From the NCBI GenBank assembly GCA_964348115.1, contig CAYGBY010000012.1:1-35785 (forward strand): a DNA stretch of 35,785 bases. Reading direction: 5' to 3'. Under the pieces are notes generated by a model, which was given only the letters and a program-made list of their open reading frames with translations, ran no database searches and was not told the DNA's origin. Every line of letters starts with the position of its first letter. The stretch's first letter is position 1. The position numbers and the translations under genes were made by a program. This stretch comes from Azophilus sp964348115. GTDB lineage: Bacteria; Pseudomonadota; Gammaproteobacteria; Pseudomonadales; Azotimanducaceae. This document shows positions 16,858 through 25,334 of the stretch, in pieces.

Positions 16858-18648
16858 ATGGATGATGGCTACAACCGCACCGCCTCCCGGGACCTCACCA
16901 ACCTGCTGCCGGCGCTTCGGTTTCTGCGTCCCTACATGGCGCGGGTGGTGCTGGCGGGCGTCGCCTTGGTGACCACCGCGGCCATCACCCTCTCCATCGG
17001 CCAAGGCATGCGGCTGGTCATCGACCAGGGCTTCTCCGGTGCGGCGGAGGGCCTTTTGGAGCAGAGCCTGGCGGTCTTCGCCCTACTGGTGGCTGCGTTG
17101 ACCCTGGGCACCATGGTGCGCTTCTACTTGGTGTCCTGGATCGGGGAGCGGGTCAGCGCGGACATCCGCCTTGCGGTGTTCAACCATCTCATCAGGCTGC
17201 ATCCGGCCTTCTTTGAAGAGAACCGCCCCACGGAGATACAAAGCCGCATCACCACGGACACCACGCTGCTGCAGACGGTCATCGGGTCTTCCGTATCCAT
17301 CGCCCTGCGCAATGGGTTGATGTTCATCGGCGGCATCATCCTGCTGGTGCTGACCAATCCCAAGCTCAGCCTGGTGGTGGTGGTCAGCGCCCCCCTTGTG
17401 GTGGCGCCCATCGTGTTGTTTGGGCGGCGGGTGCGCCGGTTGTCCCGGGCCAGCCAGGATCGGCTGGCGGATGTGGGCGCCCAGGTCGGTGAGTCCTTGC
17501 GGCACGTCAAGATCGTGCAGTCCTTCAACCATGAAGCGCGGGATGCGCTGGCCTTTGCGGAGCGCGTCGCCCTGGCTTTTGCGGTGGCCGTGCGGCGCAT
17601 CCGCCAGCGCGCCCTGCTGGTGGCCTTGGTGATGATGCTGGTCATGGCCGCCATTGCGGTGATGCTGTGGATCGGCGGCCAGGACGTGATGGCCGGGCGC
17701 ACCACCCCTGGGGAACTGGCCGCCTTCATTTTTTACGCCTTCATCGTGGCTGGGGCCGTGGGGGCCATCAGCGAGGTCTATACGGACCTGCAGCGGGCGG
17801 CCGGCGCAACGGAGCGGCTGGTGGAGCTGCTGGACGCTCCGGAAGGGTTGCCGGACCCGCCTAGGCCGCGGACCCTGCCCAAAGCCGGCGGCCTCACCCT
17901 GAGCGCCCATGGCCTGTGCTTCGCCTACCCCTCCCGCCCGCAAGCGCCCGTTCTGGAGCAGGTGTCGTTCACCGTGCGGCCGGGGGAGCTGGTTGCCCTA
18001 GTTGGCCCCTCCGGCGCCGGCAAGAGCACGTTATTCGATCTGATCCAGCGCTTCTACGATCCCACCGGCGGGGAAATCCGCCTGGACGGCCATCCGCTGC
18101 CGACGCTGCGCCGCCACGACCTGCGCGCCCGCATCGGCTTCGTGCCCCAGGATGCGGTGCTGTTCGCCGGCACCCTGCGCGCCAACCTGTTGTACGGTGA
18201 CCCTGAAGCCAGTGAAGCCATGCTGCAGGACGCGCTGCGGCTGGCCCATGCCGAGGCATTCATCCAAGCCTTGCCGGACGGTCTGGACACCCTGGTGGGG
18301 GAGGGCGGCATTGGCCTTTCGGGGGGGCAGAAGCAACGCTTGGCCATCGCGAGGGCCCTATTGGCGCGGCCGGCCATCCTGCTGCTCGATGAGGCCACCA
18401 GCGCCTTGGATGCGGAAAGCGAATACGCCATCCGCAGAAGCATCGAGGAGATTAAGGGCAGTTGCACCATCCTGGTGATCGCCCATCGCCTTTCCACCGC
18501 CCGCCAGGCGGACCGCATCCTGGTTCTGGATGACGGCGCGCTGGTGGCCGAAGGGCGCCATGAGGCCCTGGCCCAAGGCAATGACCTCTACGCCCGTTTC
18601 GCCAGCCTGCAGTTCGATGCCGCATCCCTGGACGCCTTGGCGGGTTAG
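16858..18648 (+). CDS. MsbA-like ABC exporter, fused transmembrane and ATPase domains
   Basis: About 596 residues from ATG at 16858; an in-frame ATG at 16840 lies only 7 bases after the tRNA and is less likely. Six membrane spans occupy the first ~320 residues. The ATPase domain, numbered from 16840, has Walker A GPSGAGKST at 389-397, LSGGQ at 493-497, Walker B ILLLDEAT near 513-520 and the H-loop His549. It works as a homodimer in the inner membrane and exports lipid or another hydrophobic compound; the substrate is not evident. The stop codon TAG is the first trinucleotide of the family A MITE at 18646. Confidence 0.92.
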   Translation: MDDGYNRTASRDLTNLLPALRFLRPYMARVVLAGVALVTTAAITLSIGQGMRLVIDQGFSGAAEGLLEQSLAVFALLVAALTLGTMVRFYLVSWIGERVSADIRLAVFNHLIRLHPAFFEENRPTEIQSRITTDTTLLQTVIGSSVSIALRNGLMFIGGIILLVLTNPKLSLVVVVSAPLVVAPIVLFGRRVRRLSRASQDRLADVGAQVGESLRHVKIVQSFNHEARDALAFAERVALAFAVAVRRIRQRALLVALVMMLVMAAIAVMLWIGGQDVMAGRTTPGELAAFIFYAFIVAGAVGAISEVYTDLQRAAGATERLVELLDAPEGLPDPPRPRTLPKAGGLTLSAHGLCFAYPSRPQAPVLEQVSFTVRPGELVALVGPSGAGKSTLFDLIQRFYDPTGGEIRLDGHPLPTLRRHDLRARIGFVPQDAVLFAGTLRANLLYGDPEASEAMLQDALRLAHAEAFIQALPDGLDTLVGEGGIGLSGGQKQRLAIARALLARPAILLLDEATSALDAESEYAIRRSIEEIKGSCTILVIAHRLSTARQADRILVLDDGALVAEGRHEALAQGNDLYARFASLQFDAASLDALAG

Positions 18649-18831
18649 GGAACCTCTGAACAAGTCGCGTTCGCCCAGCGCCCCACTGTTTGCGGGCGGA
18701 GATGGCGTTGCGGCCATGGCAAGGCGACCCTTAGCGTCGCGGGGATTCCGCAGTCCGTGCGCCGCGGGGCGCCCTTCGGGAGGGCCTATTAGGCTCCTCT
18801 GGGCCTCGGGGGCTTGTGTAGAGGTTCCCTA
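18646..18831. mobile_element. MITE family A, copy 2 (186 bp, with both inverted-repeat ends)
   Basis: TAGGGAACCTCTGAACAAG at 18646-18664 pairs with CTTGTGTAGAGGTTCCCTA at 18813-18831, with two mismatches in 19. Both ends carry TA, as expected for TA-targeting elements. It has no coding capacity. The right-hand ~60 bases, read in reverse, match the start of the copy at 28770 (GGCCCAGAGGAGCCTA) and share the segment TAGGCCCTCCCGAAGGGCGC. It begins at the stop codon of the ABC exporter. Confidence 0.85.
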
Positions 18832-18922
18832 GCGGACATTGCCAAGAACGCACAGGGGCCTGCCCATTGGCCGGGGCTGGGGATGCGGCTATGGGATGGT
18901 GCGGATTGAGCCGGCACGGTTC

Positions 18923-18951
18923 CTGTTTTTGCCCTGCGCAAGGCGTATAAT
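18923..18951 (+). promoter_or_regulatory. Candidate promoter of the gap-nqr operon
   Basis: A perfect TATAAT at 18946-18951 lies about 57 bases before the gap start. CTGTTT at 18923-18928 is 17 bases upstream as a weak -35. The region 18832-19008 between the MITE and gap holds no gene and is the natural promoter location. Short gene spacings imply transcription through to nqrF. Confidence 0.5.
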
Positions 18952-19008
18952 CCGCGTCTGCACGGATTTGCCTGTGTTGAACATCACGGCTTGGAGAGAA
19001 CAGCTCGC

Positions 19009-20484
19009 GTGGCGCTGCTCCATCTTGAAGACTACTTCCCGGACTGGAAGGAACGCGAGGCCTTGGCCGAGGGGATGATCCCCATCATCGGGCGGCTGTA
19101 CCGCAACAACGTGGTCACCTACTGCTACGGGCGGGCGCTGTACAACCAAAGCGTCATCCAGATCATGAAGACGCACCGCTATGTGCGGCAGGTGGCGCAC
19201 AACGAGCTGTCGGAGTTCGAGAGCTACCCAATCCTGCAGGCGCTGTCTGAACTGGACCTCGGCCCCTCCCACATCGACATTGGCAAGCTGGCCACCCGCT
19301 TCATGGCGGCGAATGCCGCCAAGGATGCTGCCTTGGACCCGATGGCCTTCGTGCGGGCGGAATGCCGGGAGGTCATCGGCCGCCACGTCCCGCCCCTCAA
19401 GCGCCCCCAGGACATCGTGCTTTACGGCTTTGGCCGCATCGGTCGGCTGCTCGCCCGCCTGTTGGTGGAGAAGACGGGGGGTGGGGATCAACTGCGGCTG
19501 AAGGCCATCGTGGTGCGCAAGGCCGGCGCGAAGGATCTGCTGAAGCGGGCCGCCCTGCTGCGGCGGGATTCGGTGCATGGCGCCTTTCAGGGCACCTTGC
19601 GGGTGGATGAGAAGAATGGCTGCCTCATCGCCAACGGCAACGTCATCCGCATGATCTACGCCAACGCCCCGCATGAGGTTGACTACCGCCAGCACGGCAT
19701 AGACAACGCCATCGTCATCGACAACACAGGCGCTTGGCGGGACCCGGCCGGTTTGGGGCGGCATCTTGAGGCGCCGGGCGCAGCCAAGGTGATCCTGACG
19801 GCGCCGGCCAAGGGGGGCTTGAAGAACATCGTCTCCGGCGTCAACTCCAGATGCGTGGCGCCCGATGACGCCATATTGGGCGCCGCCTCCTGCACCACCA
19901 ACGCCATCGTGCCGGTAATGAAGGCGGTGAATGACCGCTTTCGCCTGCAGCATGGCCACATGGAGACGGTGCATGCCTACACCAATGATCAGAACCTCAT
20001 CGACAATTACCACAAGAAGAACCGGCGCGGCCGCGGCGCTCCGCTGAACATGGTGATTACGGAGACCGGCGCCTCTTCGGCGGTGACGGAGCTGTTGCCG
20101 GAACTCAAGGGCAAGCTCACCGGCAACGCCATTCGCGTGCCGACGCCCAACGTCTCCCTGGCCATTCTCAACCTCACCCTGTCGGAGGACGTCACCGTGG
20201 CTGGGGTGAACGACTTTCTGCGCAACGCCGCCCTGCACTCCGATCTGCAGCGTCAAATCGACTACACCGAAGCCCCTGATGTGGTTTCCTCGGATTTTGT
20301 GGGCAACCGCCACGCCTGCATCGTGGATGGCGGCGCCACCCTGGCCAAGGACAATAGGGTGGTGCTCTATGTGTGGTACGACAACGAATACGGCTACGCC
20401 TGCCAAGTGGTGCGGGTGGTGCAGAAATGGGCGGGCATTTCCTATCCGCTGATCCCCAAGGATGTGGTGCAGCAAGGGTTCTAG
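19009..20484 (+). CDS. gap: Glyceraldehyde-3-phosphate dehydrogenase, long N-terminally extended type
   Basis: About 491 residues from GTG at 19009, with GGAGAGA around 10 bases before it; a TTG at 18991 is the alternative start. The first ~130 residues are an extension absent from ordinary ~335-residue GAPDH (WKEREALAEGMIPIIGRLYR, NNVVTYCYGRALYN). The NAD-binding motif YGFGRIGR follows, then the catalytic cysteine in AASCTTN (Cys295 from this start) and the C-terminal VVLYVWYDNEYGYACQVVR. It interconverts glyceraldehyde-3-phosphate and 1,3-bisphosphoglycerate, producing NADH in the glycolytic direction. This long type next to nqrA occurs in other gammaproteobacteria such as Pseudomonas. nqrA follows after 25 bases. 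Confidence 0.93.
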   Translation: MALLHLEDYFPDWKEREALAEGMIPIIGRLYRNNVVTYCYGRALYNQSVIQIMKTHRYVRQVAHNELSEFESYPILQALSELDLGPSHIDIGKLATRFMAANAAKDAALDPMAFVRAECREVIGRHVPPLKRPQDIVLYGFGRIGRLLARLLVEKTGGGDQLRLKAIVVRKAGAKDLLKRAALLRRDSVHGAFQGTLRVDEKNGCLIANGNVIRMIYANAPHEVDYRQHGIDNAIVIDNTGAWRDPAGLGRHLEAPGAAKVILTAPAKGGLKNIVSGVNSRCVAPDDAILGAASCTTNAIVPVMKAVNDRFRLQHGHMETVHAYTNDQNLIDNYHKKNRRGRGAPLNMVITETGASSAVTELLPELKGKLTGNAIRVPTPNVSLAILNLTLSEDVTVAGVNDFLRNAALHSDLQRQIDYTEAPDVVSSDFVGNRHACIVDGGATLAKDNRVVLYVWYDNEYGYACQVVRVVQKWAGISYPLIPKDVVQQGF

Positions 20485-20509
20485 CCTTTTCAAACCAACT
20501 TGCTGAAAG

Positions 20510-21853
20510 ATGTTCAAGCTGAAGAAAGGGCTGAATTTGCCGCTGCGGGGCCGGCCTGCGCAGCGCATTGCGGAAGCCGCCGCCGTGCGTCACGTGGCCC
20601 TCTTGGGGGAGGACTACCCCGGCGTCAGGCCCACCATGGCGGTGCGGGAAGGGGACGCGGTGGCCAAGGGTTCGCTGCTGTTTACGGACAAGAAGAACCC
20701 TGGGGTGCGCTACACGGCCCCGGCCGCCGGCGCTGTGAAGGCCATCCATCGCGGCGCCAAGCGGGCGTTGCAGAGCGTGGTGATAGAGATGCGCGGCGAT
20801 GCGGCGGAGGAGTTCATCCACGCCCCGGACGGCGACGCCGGGCGCTACTCCCGCCAGCAAGTGGTGGACAACCTTGTCGCCTCCGGCCTTTGGACAGCCC
20901 TGCGCACACGGCCCTACAGCAAGCCGCCGCCCTTGGACGGGCGTCCCCACTCGCTGTTCGTCACCGCCATGGACAGCAACCCCTTGGCGGCGGATCCCGC
21001 AGTGATCATCGCCGAGCGGGCGGAGGCCTTCGCCTTCGGGCTGGACCTGCTGGCCAAGCTGACCCACGGCGCCGTGCATGTGTGCAAGGCTCCCCAGGGG
21101 GAATTGCCGGTGGGCGGCGACGGACGCATTCGCGTATCCGCCTTCGCCGGCCCCCATCCCGCCGGGCTGCCCGGCACCCACATCCATTTTTTGGACCCGG
21201 TGGGGCCGCACAAGACGGTTTGGTTCATCAACTACCAGGACGTCATCGCCGTGGGCCGGCTGTTCCGCACCGGACAGCTGCACAACGAGCGGGTGGTCGC
21301 CCTAGGCGGCCCCCGGGTGCCGCGGCCGCGCCTGCTGCGCACGTTGCTGGGCGCCTCCCTGAACGAGTTGACCGCTGGCGAGCTCGGTGAGGGGGAACTG
21401 CGGGTGATTTCCGGTTCCGTGTTCTCAGGGCGCACGGCCGTTGGCCCCTGGGCCTATCTTGGCCGCTACCACAACCAGGTTTCGGTGATCCGCGAAGACC
21501 GGGAGCGGCGCCTGCTCGGCTACCTGAGCTATGGGTTCAACCGCCATTCCGTGCTGCCGATTTATGTCTCCAAGTGGTTGGGGCGACGTAACATTCCACT
21601 GACCACCAGCACCAACGGCAGCCCCCGGGCCATGGTGCCCGTCGGCTCCTATGAGCGGGTGATGCCGTTGGACATCCTGCCCACCCAGCTGCTGCGGGCC
21701 CTGCTGACAGGGGATCTTGAGGCCGCCATCGAACTCGGCTGCCTGGAGCTCGATGAGGACGACATCGCGCCTTGCACCTACGCCTGCCCGGCCAAGTACG
21801 AATATGGGCCGATCCTGCGCAGCGTGCTGACGCAGATCGAGAAGGAGGGCTAG
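20510..21853 (+). CDS. nqrA: Na+-translocating NADH:quinone reductase subunit A
   Basis: 447 residues, the usual size. The N-terminus MFKLKKGLNLPLRGRPAQRI is characteristic of NqrA, as are GEDYPGVRPTMAVREGDAVA and the C-terminal IAPCTYACPAKYEYGPILR. NqrA is the peripheral subunit that in Vibrio takes part in quinone and inhibitor binding. The start is the first ATG after gap, 25 bases away. The operon order is nqrABCDEF. Confidence 0.97.
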   Translation: MFKLKKGLNLPLRGRPAQRIAEAAAVRHVALLGEDYPGVRPTMAVREGDAVAKGSLLFTDKKNPGVRYTAPAAGAVKAIHRGAKRALQSVVIEMRGDAAEEFIHAPDGDAGRYSRQQVVDNLVASGLWTALRTRPYSKPPPLDGRPHSLFVTAMDSNPLAADPAVIIAERAEAFAFGLDLLAKLTHGAVHVCKAPQGELPVGGDGRIRVSAFAGPHPAGLPGTHIHFLDPVGPHKTVWFINYQDVIAVGRLFRTGQLHNERVVALGGPRVPRPRLLRTLLGASLNELTAGELGEGELRVISGSVFSGRTAVGPWAYLGRYHNQVSVIREDRERRLLGYLSYGFNRHSVLPIYVSKWLGRRNIPLTTSTNGSPRAMVPVGSYERVMPLDILPTQLLRALLTGDLEAAIELGCLELDEDDIAPCTYACPAKYEYGPILRSVLTQIEKEG

Positions 21854-21863
21854 CGGCGGACCC

Positions 21864-23051
21864 ATGAAGGCCCTGCGCTCAATGCTGGATCGAATGGCGC
21901 CCTACTTCGACGAGGACGGCAAGTACCCTTGGGCGTTTCCCATCTTCGAAGCGATAGACACCGCCCTGTACACACCCGGCACGGTCACCGCCGGCGCCTC
22001 CCATGTGCGCGACGGGCTGGATCTCAAGCGCATCATGATCACCGTTTGGCTGTGCGCCTTCCTGCCGGTGCTGGTGGGCAGCTACTTCGTGGGGCTGCAC
22101 GCCAACCTGGCGATGGAGGAGCTGGGGCTGTCCACCCTGGACGGCTGGCGGCGCATCTACCTGGACACCCTGACCAGCTACGACCCGAACAATGTCTGGG
22201 ATTGCATCTACCACGGCTTGGCCTACTTCATCCCCCTGTACATCGTGGTCTTCGGGGTGGGCATCGCTTGGGAGATCTGGTTCGCCGCCAAGCGCGGCCA
22301 CGAGGTGAACGAGGGTTTCTTCGTCACCTCCATTCTGTTCACGCTCACCCTGCCGCCAACGACGCCCTTGTGGATGGCGGCGTTGGGCATCAGTTTTGGG
22401 GTGGTCATCGGCAAGGAGGTGTTCGGCGGCACCGGCAAGAACTTCCTCAACCCGGCCCTCACCGGGCGCGCCTTCCTGTACTTCGCCTATCCGGCGCAGA
22501 TGTCGGGGGATGCGGTTTGGGTGGCCGTGGACGGCTACACCCGCGCCACCCCGCTGGGCAACGCCGCCAATGGCCTGGACTATGGGGTGGAATGGTGGGC
22601 CGCCTTCATCGGCGAGATTCCCGGCGCCTTTGGCGAGACCTCGACTTTGGCCATTCTCATCTGCGGGCTGCTGCTGGCCTGGACGCGCATCGCCTCCTGG
22701 CGCATCATGCTTGGCGTGGTCATCGGCATGGCCGTCACTTCCTTCGCCTTCAACCAGATGGACTCCACCAACCCGATGTTCGCCATGACGCCGGCTTGGC
22801 ACTTCGTCTTGGGCGGCTTTGCGTTCGGCGCCGTGTTCATGGCCACGGACCCGGTCTCGGCCGCCATGACGGATGCCGGCCGCTGGGCCTTCGGCATTCT
22901 CATCGGGGTCCTGTGCATGTTGATTCGCGTGGTCAACCCGGCCTTCCCGGAGGGCATGATGCTGGCCATCCTGTTCGGCAACCTGTTCGCCCCCCTCATC
23001 GACCATGTGGTGGTGCGGGCCAACGTCAAAAGGAGGCTGGCCCGTGGCTGA
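21864..23051 (+). CDS. nqrB: Na+-translocating NADH:quinone reductase subunit B
   Basis: 395 residues, multi-spanning membrane protein. N-terminal MLDRMAPYFDEDGKYPWAFP and the segments GKEVFGGTGKNFLNPALTGR and MATDPVSAAMTDAGRW are family hallmarks. NqrB carries a covalent FMN on a threonine and the Na+ and quinone pathways. The aligned site here reads DGYTRATPLG (Thr229), where Vibrio NqrB has SGAT before the flavinylated threonine. It starts 10 bases after nqrA with GGAGGG upstream, and its end overlaps nqrC by 8 bases. Confidence 0.97.
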   Translation: MKALRSMLDRMAPYFDEDGKYPWAFPIFEAIDTALYTPGTVTAGASHVRDGLDLKRIMITVWLCAFLPVLVGSYFVGLHANLAMEELGLSTLDGWRRIYLDTLTSYDPNNVWDCIYHGLAYFIPLYIVVFGVGIAWEIWFAAKRGHEVNEGFFVTSILFTLTLPPTTPLWMAALGISFGVVIGKEVFGGTGKNFLNPALTGRAFLYFAYPAQMSGDAVWVAVDGYTRATPLGNAANGLDYGVEWWAAFIGEIPGAFGETSTLAILICGLLLAWTRIASWRIMLGVVIGMAVTSFAFNQMDSTNPMFAMTPAWHFVLGGFAFGAVFMATDPVSAAMTDAGRWAFGILIGVLCMLIRVVNPAFPEGMMLAILFGNLFAPLIDHVVVRANVKRRLARG

Positions 23052-23862
23052 GGGCAGGAACATCAACAGCCTTGGCAACCTGCTGAAGGTGGCTTTGGGG
23101 GTTTGCCTGGTCTGCTCCATCGTGGTGTCCTGCGCGGCCGTGCTGTTGAAGCCCATGCAGGAGGCCAACCGCGCCTTGGACCGCAAGCAGAACGTCCTCT
23201 GGGCCGCCGGCGTGCTGTCCCAAGGACAGACGCGCAGCGCGGATGGCCGCAGCGTGGATGAGTTGTTCAACGCCTTCGAAGTGCGCTTGGTGGACTTGGA
23301 CAGCGGCCGCTACGTGCCGGAGGTCGACGCCGCCGCCTATGCGCCCCTGCGGGCGGCGAAAGACCCCCAGACCTCCCGCGCCCTGACCGCCGCGCAGGAC
23401 TTGGCCCTCATTGGGCGGCGGGAGAACATGGCCCCGGTCTACGTTCGCCGCAGCGAGGCGGGCATCGACAAGCTGGTGCTGCCGGTGCGCGGCTACGGTC
23501 TTTGGGGCACGCTGCATGGCTACCTGGCTTTGGAACGGCAATTTCGCAGCGTCGCCGGCCTGGCCTTCCATACCCACAAGGAAACCCCCGGCCTTGGCGG
23601 CGAGGTGGACAACCCGGACTGGAAGGCGCAGTGGTCGGGCGTGGTTCTGTTCGACGCCGAGGACGCCCCGGCGGTGCGCTTGGTGAAGGTGCGCTCCCCA
23701 GCCCACAGCCCCGCCGCCCAACATGAGGTGGATGCCCTTTCCGGCGCCACCCTAACCAGCAGGGGGGTGCAGAACTTGGTGAATTTCTGGGTGGGGGAGC
23801 TGGGCTTCGGCCCCTATCTGCGCCGCTTGGAAGAACTTGAACCCGATATAGGAGCAAGCTGA
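23044..23862 (+). CDS. nqrC: Na+-translocating NADH:quinone reductase subunit C
   Basis: 272 residues from GTG at 23044, inside the end of nqrB. One N-terminal membrane span (LLKVALGVCLVCSIVVSCAA) is followed by a periplasmic FMN-binding domain ending in DALSGATLTSRGVQNLVNFW. The SGAT threonine (Thr236) is the expected site of covalent FMN, attached by the ApbE flavin transferase. The first base of nqrD overlaps the TGA stop. Confidence 0.96.
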   Translation: MAEGRNINSLGNLLKVALGVCLVCSIVVSCAAVLLKPMQEANRALDRKQNVLWAAGVLSQGQTRSADGRSVDELFNAFEVRLVDLDSGRYVPEVDAAAYAPLRAAKDPQTSRALTAAQDLALIGRRENMAPVYVRRSEAGIDKLVLPVRGYGLWGTLHGYLALERQFRSVAGLAFHTHKETPGLGGEVDNPDWKAQWSGVVLFDAEDAPAVRLVKVRSPAHSPAAQHEVDALSGATLTSRGVQNLVNFWVGELGFGPYLRRLEELEPDIGAS

Positions 23863-24524
23863 TGGCCACCTCCCGCGACGTGCTGCTGGACCCGCTGTTC
23901 AACAACAACCCCATCGCCCTGCAGGTGCTGGGCATCTGCTCCGCCCTGGCGGTGACCATCGCCATGTCCACCACCCTGGTGATGTGCGCGGCGGTGCTGT
24001 TCGTCACCACCCTCTCCAATCTGTGCGTGTCCCTGGTGCGCAACCATGTGCCCACCAACATCCGCATCATCGTGCAGATGACCATCATCGCCTCCTTGGT
24101 CATCGTGGTGGATCAGGTGCTGCAGGCGGTGGCCTACGACATCTCCAAGAGCCTGTCGGTGTTCGTGGGCCTCATCATCACCAACTGCATCGTCATGGGC
24201 CGGGCGGAGGCCTTCGCCATGCAGAACGGCCCAGCCCTGTCCGCCTTGGACGGCTTCGGCAACGCGCTGGGCTACAGCGTCATCCTGATAGGCGTGGCGC
24301 TTATCCGGGAGCCCTTGGGCAACGGCACCTTGTTGGGCTTTGAGATATTGCCCAAGGTGACCAGCGGCGGTTGGTACCATGCAAATGGGCTGCTGCTGCT
24401 GTCACCCTCCGCTTTCTTCATCATCGGCCTGTTCATCTGGGCCATACGCACTTGGAAGCCGGCCCAGGTGGAGGCGCCGGAGCACCGCATCGCCGCCAAT
24501 GTGCAGTATTCGGAGGCCCGCTGA
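23862..24524 (+). CDS. nqrD: Na+-translocating NADH:quinone reductase subunit D
   Basis: 220 residues, six predicted membrane spans, N-terminus LLDPLFNNNPIALQVLGICS. The segments VRNHVPTNIRIIVQMTIIAS and FVGLIITNCIVMGRAEAFAM are family hallmarks. NqrD and NqrE form the membrane pair that holds an iron centre between them. The start overlaps the nqrC stop (TGATGG). At its own end the same TGATGG arrangement begins not nqrE but a 54-codon frame. Confidence 0.97.
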   Translation: MATSRDVLLDPLFNNNPIALQVLGICSALAVTIAMSTTLVMCAAVLFVTTLSNLCVSLVRNHVPTNIRIIVQMTIIASLVIVVDQVLQAVAYDISKSLSVFVGLIITNCIVMGRAEAFAMQNGPALSALDGFGNALGYSVILIGVALIREPLGNGTLLGFEILPKVTSGGWYHANGLLLLSPSAFFIIGLFIWAIRTWKPAQVEAPEHRIAANVQYSEAR

Positions 24525-24685
24525 TGGGCTGCCCCGTTTACGGATGGATTGGGATCCTGGGGCGCCCGTGCTTGCCGACGCCGGGCGGCGACGTCTGGCG
24601 GCGCGCTTCGCTTGGGGCGGGGCGGGGCGGCCGGGCCGCCCAAGGGCGGCGCATCGTCAATCCTGGCCGGGGGGTGGTGCGTTAG
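24524..24685 (+). other. Unexpected 54-codon reading frame between nqrD and nqrE
   Basis: ATG at 24524 overlaps the nqrD stop and is preceded by GGAGG at 6 bases, a better ribosome-binding site than the one before nqrE. The frame reads MGCPVYGWIGILGRPC and on to ...NPGRGVVR, ending with TAG directly abutting the nqrE ATG at 24686. I recognise no family. The stretch is extremely GC-rich and contains a 17-base hairpin at 24625-24641 (GGGCGGC, three bases, GCCGCCC). In other nqr operons nqrD and nqrE are adjacent, so this looks like a 162-base insertion that took over the nqrE ribosome-binding site. It may be a translated linker or just open sequence. Confidence 0.4.
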
Positions 24686-25294
24686 ATGGAGCATTACCTT
24701 AGCCTGTTCGTGCGGGCCGTATTCATCGAGAATATGGCGCTCACCTTCTTTCTGGGGATGTGCACCTTCATCGCCATCTCCAAGAAGATCGCCACGGCCA
24801 TTGGTTTGGGGGTGGCGGTCATCGTTGTGCTCGGCATCACCGTGCCGCTCAACAACCTCATCTTCAACTATTTGCTGCGCGATGGCGCCCTGGCTTGGGC
24901 TGGGCTGTCGGACGTGGATCTCAGCTTTCTGGGCTTCCTGTCCTATATTGGCGTGATAGCCGCCATGGTGCAGATTCTGGAGATGTTTCTGGACCGCTTC
25001 GTGCCGGCCCTGTACAACGCCCTAGGCGTGTTCCTGCCGCTCATCACCGTGAACTGCGCCATCCTTGGCGCCTCGCTCTTCATGGTGGAGCGGGACTACA
25101 GCTTCGCCGAATCCACGGTCTATGGGCTGGGCGCCGGGGCTGGTTGGGCGCTGGCCATCACGGCCTTGGCGGGCGTGCGGGAAAAGCTGAAGTACAGCGA
25201 CGTGCCGGAAGGCCTGCGCGGTTTGGGCATCACCTTCATCACCGTGGGGCTGCTGAGCCTATGCTTCATGTCGTTCGGCGGCATCGACCTCTAA
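24686..25294 (+). CDS. nqrE: Na+-translocating NADH:quinone reductase subunit E
   Basis: 202 residues, six predicted membrane spans, N-terminus MEHYLSLFVRAVFIENMALT. VFLPLITVNCAILGASLFMV is the conserved cysteine-containing half-helix (NCAILG) that forms the NqrD/NqrE iron site. The usual start is kept. The only ribosome-binding site is a run of G, GGGGGGTGG, about 8-12 bases upstream, weaker than the GGAGG now serving the inserted frame. Confidence 0.97.
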   Translation: MEHYLSLFVRAVFIENMALTFFLGMCTFIAISKKIATAIGLGVAVIVVLGITVPLNNLIFNYLLRDGALAWAGLSDVDLSFLGFLSYIGVIAAMVQILEMFLDRFVPALYNALGVFLPLITVNCAILGASLFMVERDYSFAESTVYGLGAGAGWALAITALAGVREKLKYSDVPEGLRGLGITFITVGLLSLCFMSFGGIDL

Positions 25295-25334
25295 TGGCGG
25301 TTGGCGGCGCATCGCCGCGGCGGAGCCAACGCCG

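Noticed and set aside
18889..20568. 559-residue open frame on the minus strand opposite gap
   Set aside because: It lies wholly antisense to a clearly conserved GAPDH. Its composition (His-, Val- and Gly-rich) is typical of a GC-rich shadow frame, and it has no recognisable motif.
21879..23270. 463-residue minus-strand frame opposite nqrB/nqrC
   Set aside because: Antisense shadow of conserved membrane-protein genes; very His/Gln/Gly-rich with no domain.
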